DNA of 22,611 nucleotides, taken from assembly GCA_964473715.1 (NCBI GenBank), contig CAYYQC010000016.1:1-22611 (forward strand). Reading direction: 5' to 3'. The translations under genes and the position numbers were made by a program. The stretch is from 2-12-FULL-41-16 sp964473715. GTDB lineage: Bacteria > Patescibacteriota > Patescibacteriia > Magasanikbacterales > UBA922. The notes below the pieces were generated by a model, which saw only the letters and a program-made list of their open reading frames with translations, searched no databases and was not told where the DNA came from. This document shows, piece by piece, positions 14,837 through 20,687 of this stretch; the first letter of the stretch is position 1, and each line of letters starts with the position of its first letter.

Positions 14837-14864
14837 GGCCCTTTATCCTGCGGGATGAGGGGCT
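14837..14864 (+). other. 12-bp hairpin between pilin-like genes 6 and 7
   Basis: 5' arm 14837-14848 (GGCCCTTTATCC), loop TGCG, 3' arm 14853-14864 (GGATGAGGGGCT), with three G-U pairs. No T-run follows; the extended -10 of the next gene begins two bases later. Confidence 0.65.
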
Positions 14865-14865
14865 G

Positions 14866-14874
14866 TGCTATAAC
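14866..14874 (+). promoter_or_regulatory. extended -10 promoter inside the pilin array
   Basis: TG-C-TATAAC, with TATAAC at 14869-14874. The predicted start is at or next to ATG 14881, so the message for protein 7 would be leaderless. The -35 position is covered by the preceding hairpin and is not recognisable. Confidence 0.55.
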
Positions 14875-14880
14875 CTGGAT

Positions 14881-15426
14881 ATGAAATTAAAAATCTTTGC
14901 GTTTTTACTTGGACTTAGTGTGTTAGTGTTACCAGTCATGGCTTTGGCTGATGATTATGGTTTGGGAGACACTGCTGCTGCCGCTGCAATTCCAACTGAC
15001 CGAACCGTTACCCAAATTTTGGGTGATGTAATTGGTTCGGCACTTTCATTAGTGTCAATTTTGTTTTTTGGCTTAATGCTCTATGCTGGTATTAAATGGA
15101 TGTTGGCACGTGGAGACAGTGGTCAGAGTGAAGAAGCCATGAGCACCATTACCTATGCGATTATTGGTTTGGTAGTTATTTTGGCATCATACGCCATTAC
15201 AAATTTTGTTTTTGAAAAAGTGGGTACAAGTAGTCCGGATCCATCTTCAAATGCAAGTTGGTGTTATACTCCACCTGAACAACCAGCTCCAATTTCTGGA
15301 GGTGCTCCAGTGTATGGAACCTGCAGTAAGCTCTCGGTAGCACCTAATACCACACCTGCATGTGCAGATTCTAGTCAACCATACGCTACTCAAAATGAGT
15401 GTAAAGAAGCCCACGACATACCATAA
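14881..15426 (+). CDS. VirB2-like protein 7, Cys-rich C-terminus
   Basis: 181 residues. Signal peptide MKLKIFAFLLGLSVLVLPVM ending ALA|DDYG. A short linker with TDRTVTQILGDVIGSALSLV opens the membrane core, whose loop is IKWMLARGDSGQSEEAMST and whose second helix is GLVVILASYAITNFVF. Here the Cys-rich unit comes after the core: WCYTP, GTCSKLS, PACADSSQ and QNECKEA. Four cysteines with a final C-x-E-A resemble the N-terminal unit of proteins 3 and 4, moved to the other end. The gene may start a new transcript at 14881. Confidence 0.86.
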   Translation: MKLKIFAFLLGLSVLVLPVMALADDYGLGDTAAAAAIPTDRTVTQILGDVIGSALSLVSILFFGLMLYAGIKWMLARGDSGQSEEAMSTITYAIIGLVVILASYAITNFVFEKVGTSSPDPSSNASWCYTPPEQPAPISGGAPVYGTCSKLSVAPNTTPACADSSQPYATQNECKEAHDIP

Positions 15427-15441
15427 TAAAAAAGGCAGTGT

Positions 15442-15831
15442 ATGACTTTTAAAAAAACTTTATTAGTGGTCACTGCAGTATTTTTCTTGTTGTCTGCTGG
15501 AGGTACACAGGCAGCAGAGGAAAGACGAACTCTTGGGGATGCATTGCCATCATTAAATAATACTGTCATACCTAAGACCGGACTTACTGAAAAAAACCTA
15601 GATAGCCAGGCAGCATTAGTGGTCAAAGGAATTTTATCAGCCATGGCTTTGGTATTTTTTGGTTTAATGGTGTATTCTGGAATAGTCTGGATGACAGCCC
15701 GTGGAGAAGAAGATCGGATAACCAAAGCCAGGGAAACAATTATTGCAGCTATTATAGGTCTTATAATTGTAGTAGCGGCTTATGCAGTAACCAATTTGGT
15801 TTCAGAAAGAATAATTAGAGGAATAACATAA
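15442..15831 (+). CDS. VirB2-like protein 8, minimal form
   Basis: 129 residues, the shortest of the set, essentially a signal peptide plus a pilin core. Signal MTFKKTLLVVTAVFFLLSAG ending TQA|AEER, then about 35 polar residues without Cys (LPSLNNTVIPKTGLTEKN), then the core VVKGILSAMALVFFGLMVYSG, loop IVWMTARGEEDRITKARET, and second helix GLIIVVAAYAVTNLV. The missing Cys module makes it a useful reference for the shared core. An AAAGG at 15431-15435 gives a modest SD six bases before the ATG. Three bases separate it from protein 9. Confidence 0.85.
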   Translation: MTFKKTLLVVTAVFFLLSAGGTQAAEERRTLGDALPSLNNTVIPKTGLTEKNLDSQAALVVKGILSAMALVFFGLMVYSGIVWMTARGEEDRITKARETIIAAIIGLIIVVAAYAVTNLVSERIIRGIT

Positions 15832-15834
15832 TGT

Positions 15835-16365
15835 ATGAGTGTTTTTAAAAAATTTATTCTCGCAGTTAGTATTTTAGGCATGGTTTTTGGTTTTACCAGT
15901 GTGCAGGCACAGGGAATTAAAGACCAAAGCATGCTTACTTCTATTGCAGGCAAAGCTGGTGTGGCAGATACTGGCAATGTAGAGAGTTTGTCAGGAACTA
16001 TTATAAAAGCAATTCTCAGTATTACTGGTTTGATTTTCCTTATCTTAATGGTGTATGCGGGTATGCTTTGGATGACTGCGCGTGGTGATGAGGGTCAAGT
16101 AGATAAATCTAAAGAAATTATCCAGGCTGCAATTATTGGTTTGGCGGTAACAGTGAGTGCATATGCGATTACTGTGTTTGTAACCAGCCGGTTTTCTAGT
16201 GAGGGTCCTTCTGTATATTGTTTAGCAATTGATACTGCGGAAAATAAAGAGTGTATTCCTGCGCCAAGTGGTACTCAAGATTGCAGTGCCTTTGCGGTGA
16301 CTAAATCCTTTGTTTCAGGTTCCGGACCTTATAACACTGATGCATCCTGTAAATTGAATCTATGA
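15835..16365 (+). CDS. VirB2-like protein 9, Cys-rich C-terminus
   Basis: 176 residues. Signal MSVFKKFILAVSILGMVFGF ending SVQA|QGIK. The core has LSGTIIKAILSITGLIFLI, the loop MLWMTARGDEGQVDKSKEII and the second helix GLAVTVSAYAITVFV. A C-terminal unit carries four cysteines: VYCLA, KECIPAP, QDCSAF and ASCKLNL. The spacing resembles that in protein 7. Its stop overlaps the start of protein 10 by four bases (ATGA). No SD is seen. Confidence 0.86.
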   Translation: MSVFKKFILAVSILGMVFGFTSVQAQGIKDQSMLTSIAGKAGVADTGNVESLSGTIIKAILSITGLIFLILMVYAGMLWMTARGDEGQVDKSKEIIQAAIIGLAVTVSAYAITVFVTSRFSSEGPSVYCLAIDTAENKECIPAPSGTQDCSAFAVTKSFVSGSGPYNTDASCKLNL

Positions 16366-16970
16366 AGAAAATAATAAGCTTCACTATTTTGGTGGTAATT
16401 GGTTTATTGATTGTAGGTGGACCAGTTTTGGCTCTTGACCTTGGTTTGGATAGTGCGAAAAATGCAGCGGCTGGCGCAGGGTATGATGCCGCAGGAACCA
16501 CAGAAACTACTTTGGCAGAAACTATTGGTTCATTTATTCGCGGAATCTTAACTGTCTCGGGTGTAATCTTTACTTGTTTGGTTTTTTACGCTGGATATTT
16601 GTGGATGACTGCGCGTGGAGACGAGGCTCAAGTGGAAAAAGCCAAAGAAATTATACGTGCTGGCGTGATTGGTCTTACTATTGCTTTGGCGGCTTTTGGT
16701 ATTACCAATTTGGTAATGAGAATGGTAACTGGTGGCGGTGCTTCTGCTGGGGTTGCTGGGGCTGAGACGGCAGGAAGATGTGGTGTGGATGATTCAGCGT
16801 TACAATTTAATTGTTATAATAAAAAAACCTCGAACATGTGTTTGGCTGATTCCACTTGTGCTTGGGACGACAATGAGCCAGAAAATTTTAAATGTTTTCA
16901 TAAATGTCTTCTTTTGGGTGAATCGGCTTGTATCAGCAATCCTGATTGTGGATGGATAGTTGAGAATTAA
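16362..16970 (+). CDS. VirB2-like protein 10, longest C-terminal Cys module
   Basis: 202 residues. Signal MKKIISFTILVVIGLLIVGG ending PVLA|LDLG. An Ala/Gly/Thr-rich linker precedes the core (IGSFIRGILTVSGVIFTCLV), the loop YLWMTARGDEAQVEKAKEII, closest to a consensus for the family, and the helix GLTIALAAFGITNLV. After a Gly/Ala linker comes a C-terminal part with eight cysteines in two units: GRCGVDDS ... FNCYNKK ... MCLADSTCAW, and KCFHKCLLL ... SACISNPDCGW. Each ends in C-x-W, as do the units of proteins 2 and 4. It overlaps protein 9 by four bases. Confidence 0.86.
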   Translation: MKKIISFTILVVIGLLIVGGPVLALDLGLDSAKNAAAGAGYDAAGTTETTLAETIGSFIRGILTVSGVIFTCLVFYAGYLWMTARGDEAQVEKAKEIIRAGVIGLTIALAAFGITNLVMRMVTGGGASAGVAGAETAGRCGVDDSALQFNCYNKKTSNMCLADSTCAWDDNEPENFKCFHKCLLLGESACISNPDCGWIVEN

Positions 16971-16974
16971 ATTT

Positions 16975-17397
16975 ATGTACTTAAGAATTTTCACGTTTAT
17001 TTTTCTCACATTTTGCTTGTTAAGCCCAGGTATTAGTAAAGCTCAACTAAGTGGCGACCTGACTTCAAAACAATTAAATGCAGGTGGTCAATCTTCAGGA
17101 TTAGCAAATATGGGCGCAGCTTCTGGAGACCCACGTGTTTTGACTGGTTTAATCTTAAAAAGCGTTGTTTCTCTTTTGGGAACTATTTTTGTGGTTATTA
17201 TTGTGTGGGCAGGAACTAAATATATTAATTCTGATGGTGATTCAGCGGAAGTGGATGATGCTAAAGCAAAAATTAAGATGGCGATTGTGGGTTTGATTCT
17301 TACTTTAACTTCATATAGTATTGCTACGTTCTTGGTAAACAAGAGTATTGAATCAGTTAATAATGCCAAACCACAAACTGGATATGACCAGCCTTAA
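16975..17397 (+). CDS. VirB2-like protein 11
   Basis: 140 residues from ATG 16975, four bases after the preceding stop; the in-frame TTG at 16960 lies in the previous gene and is rejected. Signal MYLRIFTFIFLTFCLLSPG ending SKA|QLSG. No Cys in the mature part. The core begins GDPRVLTGLILKSVVSLLG; its loop is more diverged, WAGTKYINSDGDSAEVDDAK, with the usual W-M-T replaced by Y-I-N, and the second helix is GLILTLTSYSIATFLV. The D-P-R before the core links it to proteins 6 and 12. It overlaps the start of protein 12 by 14 bases. Confidence 0.84.
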   Translation: MYLRIFTFIFLTFCLLSPGISKAQLSGDLTSKQLNAGGQSSGLANMGAASGDPRVLTGLILKSVVSLLGTIFVVIIVWAGTKYINSDGDSAEVDDAKAKIKMAIVGLILTLTSYSIATFLVNKSIESVNNAKPQTGYDQP

Positions 17398-17857
17398 AAT
17401 AAAATTATTTTTTCTTGGGATTGTAAGTTTGGTTTTAGTCTCTGTGCCAGTAACTTTGGTTAAGGGTGCTGGTTTAATGGATGATATTAATAAACAAAAT
17501 CAAGTTTTTGCCGGTGAGAATGGTGCGGATTTAAAAAATTCTGACCCACGCTTGGTTGTGGCTCAGGTAATTAAAGTAATGGTTAGTGTCTTGGGAACTT
17601 TGCTTACGGCCTGGGTATTTTATGGTGGGTTTCTCATTCTAACTTCTGCAGGGGATGAAGAAAAAATTACTAAAGGAAAGACAGTTATTATTAATGGTGT
17701 GATTGGTTTGGTATTAATTTTATCAGCCTATGCCATTGCTACTTTTGTGGCCAAACTCTGGGCGCAACCAGCGACTAAGTTTCAACAAGATCCTAAGCCA
17801 GTCGTTGATACTAATTTATATCAAGACCCTAATTCTTTAGATTACCAAGCCTCTTAA
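17384..17857 (+). CDS. VirB2-like protein 12, end of the array
   Basis: 157 residues from ATG 17384, which puts the signal peptide (MTSLKIKLFFLGIVSLVLV, ending VKG|AGLM) at the N-terminus; in-frame ATGs lie upstream within the previous gene. The core starts SDPRLVVAQVIKVMVSVLG, loop FLILTSAGDEEKITKGKTV, second helix GLVLILSAYAIATFV, then a polar tail rich in Asp, Pro and Gln with no Cys. Its stop overlaps the stop of the convergent glycosyltransferase gene by three to four bases (TTAA at 17854-17857). Transcription probably ends at the hairpin 32 bases on. Confidence 0.84.
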   Translation: MTSLKIKLFFLGIVSLVLVSVPVTLVKGAGLMDDINKQNQVFAGENGADLKNSDPRLVVAQVIKVMVSVLGTLLTAWVFYGGFLILTSAGDEEKITKGKTVIINGVIGLVLILSAYAIATFVAKLWAQPATKFQQDPKPVVDTNLYQDPNSLDYQAS

Positions 17858-18912
17858 ATAATGGTTTCCCAAATACTCTGCACTGCAGGCCGAGCTGGAA
17901 AGATGGCTCGGTTTTTTTTGTCCATTGTAAGAAGCATAGTAATTACAGCGCCGGGTAAGTCATCTGGTTTTTCTACTAGAATCGCGCGGTTTTCATGTAT
18001 CAAAAATTTTGCATTTGCTTCTTCTTGACCTGGAATTGGACTAACCAAAATTATGGGTTTACCTGCGGCCATACACTCACTAGAAGTCAGTCCGCCGGGT
18101 TTGGAAATAATAATATCTGATTTTTTAATGTATTCATTAAGCTTGTCTGTCCAGCCAATGATTTCAATAGAGCCAGCCTGTTGGCCAGCTGCAGCGCGAA
18201 CTTTTTTTACCAGGTTTTCATTATCTCCGCACACTACAGTAATTGACCATTTATCTGCTTGTGAAAGTAAGGCGCTTACATAATGATCAATACGCATAAG
18301 TCCTGTGCCTCCCGCTAATAACAAGATATTTGGTTTTGCATTTGAAGTGATTGTAGTGGAATTGTTATTTTGATATAAATTTAAAGAAACCGGAATGCCT
18401 GTGATTAAGGCTTTTGCTGTAGGATTTATTTTTTTTAAATCATGCGCAACCTGCTCATTACCAACAAAATATTTTAAAATGCTAGGATGGTACCATACCC
18501 GATGAAAACCAAAATCAGTAATAATGGTATATTTTGGAATTTGGGAAAATTCTTTATTTAAAAACGATGGGCTGAGAAAAATGGTAGAGATAATTGCCTC
18601 TGGTTTGAATGTAGAAATGGTTTGTGACACACAGCGTCGTGAAGTAGAAGAAAACTCGGTGAGCGCGATTGTGTAAGCCCACATGCCTAGTCTGGTATTG
18701 CCCACAGCATAGACAAAGCGCCATAAAAAGCCTTTACCAAAAGTACTGAGCCAATCATAACTGGAAATAAAAATTCTACGGTTAGCAGTAGGCAAACAGT
18801 CTTCGAGTTTGAAAATTTTTACTTCTATACCTGGAGGCGCAGATTCGGCCAAACTGCGTGCTGCAGCATTGTGTCCGCCTCCAGCACCACCAGTAATAAT
18901 TGCTACACGCAT
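17854..18912 (-). CDS. UgtP/MGDG-synthase-like glycosyltransferase (GT28)
   Basis: 352 residues, probably membrane-associated. The N-terminal MRVAIITGGAGGGHNAAARS is the glycine-rich start of MurG-fold enzymes, and the domain that follows matches MGDG_synth (ISTIFLSPSF, YTIITDFGFHRVWYHP, YFVGNEQV). The C-terminal donor domain has LLLAGGTGLM, IIGWTDKLNEYIKKSDIIIS and KPGGLTSSECMAAGKPII, then PIPGQEEANAKFL, all close to the diacylglycerol glycosyltransferases (UgtP, MGDG synthase). It would add sugar, from UDP-glucose or UDP-galactose, to a diacylglycerol-type lipid. Exact donor and acceptor cannot be read. A terminator for the opposite strand lies within its last 60 bases. Confidence 0.88.
   Translation of the reverse strand: MRVAIITGGAGGGHNAAARSLAESAPPGIEVKIFKLEDCLPTANRRIFISSYDWLSTFGKGFLWRFVYAVGNTRLGMWAYTIALTEFSSTSRRCVSQTISTFKPEAIISTIFLSPSFLNKEFSQIPKYTIITDFGFHRVWYHPSILKYFVGNEQVAHDLKKINPTAKALITGIPVSLNLYQNNNSTTITSNAKPNILLLAGGTGLMRIDHYVSALLSQADKWSITVVCGDNENLVKKVRAAAGQQAGSIEIIGWTDKLNEYIKKSDIIISKPGGLTSSECMAAGKPIILVSPIPGQEEANAKFLIHENRAILVEKPDDLPGAVITMLLTMDKKNRAIFPARPAVQSIWETII
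17889..17919 (+). terminator. intrinsic terminator of the pilin array
   Basis: CCGAGC (17890-17895) and GCTCGG (17906-17911), extendable by one G-U pair, followed by eight T (17912-17919). It lies inside the 3' coding end of the convergent glycosyltransferase gene. Confidence 0.8.
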
Positions 18913-18926
18913 AAGAAATTTAGCCT

Positions 18927-18955
18927 ATTTTAGCGAAAAAAACCACTTTTGTCAA
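18927..18955 (-). promoter_or_regulatory. promoter of the glycosyltransferase gene
   Basis: On the minus strand TTGACA (18955-18950), a 17-base spacer and TAAAAT (18932-18927). The leader would be only about eight bases before ATG 18912. Confidence 0.8.
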
Positions 18956-19013
18956 TTTTAAAAAAACTTGTGGACTAACGGTGGATAAAATGAAATATTT
19001 TTTTACTCTGATT

Positions 19014-19022
19014 TGTTATACT
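19014..19022 (+). promoter_or_regulatory. extended -10 promoter of the zinc-ribbon gene
   Basis: TG-T-TATACT with TATACT at 19017-19022. The leader to ATG 19057 would be about 28 bases, AT-rich and without an SD. Between the glycosyltransferase promoter and this one (18956-19013) nothing else is recognised. Confidence 0.6.
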
Positions 19023-19056
19023 TATTAGAGAAAATTAATTTATCTAATTTGAAAAT

Positions 19057-19197
19057 ATGGAAGAAACTAGTCTCTGCGACGAATGTGGTGGAGTAATGGT
19101 TAAAGAGGGGAATATGATGAAATGCGAAGACTGTGGGTATTCTGTGGCTTCGTACGATACTGGTGGTGAAGAGGGCGGGGACGAAGACATGGGTTAG
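19057..19197 (+). CDS. 46-aa zinc-ribbon protein
   Basis: 46 residues. Two Cys-x2-Cys knuckles, CDECGG and CEDCGYS, lie 12 residues apart (VMVKEGNMMKC between them), which is a classic zinc-ribbon layout, followed by a short acidic Gly/Glu/Asp tail. The sequence of the ribbon resembles the zinc ribbons at the C-terminus of some ribonucleotide reductases and other enzymes, but here it stands alone. It has its own extended -10 promoter and a following terminator. It may be a small regulator or an accessory subunit; function not known. Confidence 0.8.
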   Translation: MEETSLCDECGGVMVKEGNMMKCEDCGYSVASYDTGGEEGGDEDMG

Positions 19198-19204
19198 TAA
19201 AATA

Positions 19205-19235
19205 AAAAATCTCCCTATAATAAAGGAGATTTTTT
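19205..19235. terminator. bidirectional terminator between zinc-ribbon and holin-like genes
   Basis: AAAAATCTCC (19205-19214) and GGAGATTTTT (19225-19234), 10-bp stem, with T-runs on both strands, between convergent genes. Confidence 0.85.
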
Positions 19236-19249
19236 AATACACGAAAATA

Positions 19250-19579
19250 TTATTTTTTACCAAAGAGCATATTTACGAGTGCGAGTACAATACCAAATAG
19301 AATTGCCCAGCCCCAACCATCAACAGTAAATCCGGGCACAATCAATGTGGCAAGTATAATAATGGCCGCATTGATTATTAGGGTAAATAAACCAAGCGTA
19401 ATAATATTAATTGGTAATGTGAGTAAAACTAAGATTGGTTTAAGAATTAGGTTTAAAAAACCAATTACAAGCGCTGTGGCTAGAGCAGCTAAGAAATTTT
19501 CTACGTGCACGCCAGGCAAAATGTATGAGCTAACAATAATGGCAACCGTGGCAATAAGCCAGTGAATGAGTAGAGACAT
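19250..19579 (-). CDS. small four-TM protein of the phage-holin superfamily IV (YvlD-like)
   Basis: 109 residues, nearly all hydrophobic, with four TM helices: about 5-22 (LIATVAIIVSSYILPGV), 30-48, 52-75 and 85-105. GFLNLILKPILVLLTLPINI followed by TLGLFTLIINAAIIILA is the signature of the Phage_holin_4_2/YvlD family, which is common in bacterial chromosomes. There is no sign of a prophage here, so an actual holin role is doubtful. A TATTAA ends about seven bases before the ATG and may be a -10 giving a leaderless message; otherwise it could be read from the tRNA-His promoter upstream. Confidence 0.88.
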   Translation of the reverse strand: MSLLIHWLIATVAIIVSSYILPGVHVENFLAALATALVIGFLNLILKPILVLLTLPINIITLGLFTLIINAAIIILATLIVPGFTVDGWGWAILFGIVLALVNMLFGKK

Positions 19580-19590
19580 ATTTTTTAATA

Positions 19591-19606
19591 GAAAAGACCC
19601 TCAAGG
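19591..19606 (-). terminator. possible trailer/terminator after tRNA-His
   Basis: On the minus strand CCTTGAGGGTCTTTTC: with the preceding C residues it can form a short CCC-TTGA-GGG stem followed by a T-rich tail. The alternative pairing is with the 5' leader (AAAGACCC at the 5' side with GGGTCTTT here). Confidence 0.45.
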
Positions 19607-19680
19607 GGGTGACTAATGGGAATCGAACCCATGCTAAAGGTACCACAAACCTCTGTGCTACCATTACACCATAGCCACCC
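19607..19680 (-). tRNA. tRNA-His (GUG)
   Basis: A complete cloverleaf on the minus strand. The acceptor arms are GGTGGCT and AGTCACC with one G-U pair. The anticodon loop is TTGTGGT, giving GUG. The T-arm is ATGGG-TTCGATT-CCCAT. The extra 5' G at 19680 faces a C at 19607, matching the G-1:C73 pair that identifies tRNA-His. CCA is not encoded and must be added after transcription. Confidence 0.95.
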
Positions 19681-19703
19681 CTCTGGGGGTCTTTAACGGG
19701 AAA

Positions 19704-19732
19704 AGTATACCGCCCCAGAGGGGTTTTGTCAA
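19704..19732 (-). promoter_or_regulatory. promoter of tRNA-His
   Basis: On the minus strand TTGACA (19732-19727), a 17-base spacer and TATACT (19709-19704). The spacer contains the hairpin-like CCCCTCTGGGG. The start would be near 19697, about 17 bases before the tRNA. Confidence 0.85.
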
Positions 19733-19738
19733 TGACTA

Positions 19739-20485
19739 TTATTTTTTACCAAGGCCTTCTAGCGCCCGTAATACTTCAAGCGGTACAGCGAAGACCACAG
19801 TGTTTGATTGGTCTGAGGAGATATCATTGATACTGTTGAGAGTGCGGAGATGAAGGGCACCGGGGGCAGAAGAGAGCAAATTGGCAGCTTTGGCCAAGTT
19901 TTCCGCAGCAATTACTTCACCGCTTGATTCAATGATCACGGCGCGGCGTTGACGTTCAGCTTCGGCTTGTTTGGCAATAACGCGTTGCATGTCTTCTGGT
20001 AAAATAATATCCTTGAGCTCAACGGTTTCAACGGTAATACCCCAAGCTTCACTGGTAACATCAACAATTTCGCGAATACGCTTGGCTGCTTGTTCGCGGT
20101 TGGCCAAAAGTTCATCAAGTTCAAGTTCACCTACAATATTGCGCATGGTGGTTTGGGCCAGCTGACTCACGGCGTAAAAATAATTTTCTACTACAAGTAC
20201 AGCTTTACTGGCATCACTAACCCGATAATAAATTACCGCGTTAATTTTTGCTGATACATTGTCGCGAGTAATTGATTCTTGTAATGGCACGTCTACGGCT
20301 TTAATACGCAAGTCCACTTTGGTCATGCTTTGGATAATTGGCAAAACTAAGCGCCAACCAGGGTTAACCATTTTAGTAAATTTACCAAATTGAAATTTAA
20401 CCCCGCGTTCATATTGGTTAACTTGTCGAATGCTGATGAGTACAACAATAAGGGTAATGAAGAGAAGAAGTCCGAGTCCTGGCAT
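19739..20485 (-). CDS. slipin (stomatin/SPFH family) membrane protein
   Basis: 248 residues. One N-terminal TM helix (GLGLLLFITLIVVLISI), then the SPFH/band-7 domain: RQVNQYERGVKFQFGKFTK, NPGWRLVLPIIQSMTKVDLR, DVPLQESITRDNVSAKINAV, YYRVSDASKAVLVVENY and TTMRNIVGELELDELLANRE. The coiled-coil segment ERQRRAVIIESSGEVIAAENLA follows. This is the slipin pattern, oligomeric scaffold proteins on the inner membrane. Slipins are often next to an NfeD-type gene, but none is here. It ends about seven bases from the tRNA-His promoter. Confidence 0.95.
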   Translation of the reverse strand: MPGLGLLLFITLIVVLISIRQVNQYERGVKFQFGKFTKMVNPGWRLVLPIIQSMTKVDLRIKAVDVPLQESITRDNVSAKINAVIYYRVSDASKAVLVVENYFYAVSQLAQTTMRNIVGELELDELLANREQAAKRIREIVDVTSEAWGITVETVELKDIILPEDMQRVIAKQAEAERQRRAVIIESSGEVIAAENLAKAANLLSSAPGALHLRTLNSINDISSDQSNTVVFAVPLEVLRALEGLGKK

Positions 20486-20515
20486 AAAATAAATTAATGA
20501 ATAATTAATAGAGTA

Positions 20516-20543
20516 AGCATAGCGTACTTGAAGGATTTGTCAA
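20516..20543 (-). promoter_or_regulatory. probable promoter of the slipin gene
   Basis: On the minus strand TTGACA (20543-20538), a 16-base spacer and TATGCT (20521-20516). The leader is about 25 bases, with no SD. Confidence 0.6.
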
Positions 20544-20573
20544 TTTAAAACATACACTGTAAATGGCTTAACC

Positions 20574-20602
20574 TTGACAAATTATCATTAATTTGATAGC
20601 TT
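20574..20602 (+). promoter_or_regulatory. possible promoter of the GC-rich island
   Basis: TTGACA at 20574-20579, a 17-base spacer and a poor -10 TAGCTT at 20597-20602. The -35 is exact but the -10 has few matches, so this is tentative. The sequence here is still AT-rich, like the host. Confidence 0.45.
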
Positions 20603-20622
20603 TGTGAGTCTGTTTCTTTGGC

Positions 20623-20672
20623 TGTGCCCTGAAGAAAGGGCGTAAGAAGCAACAACGCCTTTTCAAGGCACA
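20623..20672 (+). other. long leader hairpin before the 557-aa gene
   Basis: TGTGCCCTGAAGAAAGGGCG (20623-20642) pairs with the segment 20656-20672 (CGCCTTTTCAAGGCACA), with a few bulged bases. The hairpin ends two bases before the SD GAGGAG (20675-20680), which sits seven bases before ATG 20688. It could control access to the SD. Confidence 0.6.
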
Positions 20673-20687
20673 CTGAGGAGAGCAGAC

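Noticed and set aside
18969..18988. Two DnaA-box-like sequences (TGTGGACTA and GGTGGATAA) next to an AT-rich stretch
   Set aside because: Only two imperfect matches, no dnaA or dnaN nearby and no clustered boxes, so an origin is not supported.
19250..19579. Prophage lysis gene
   Set aside because: The holin-superfamily-IV family is common in chromosomes, and no other phage gene is near.
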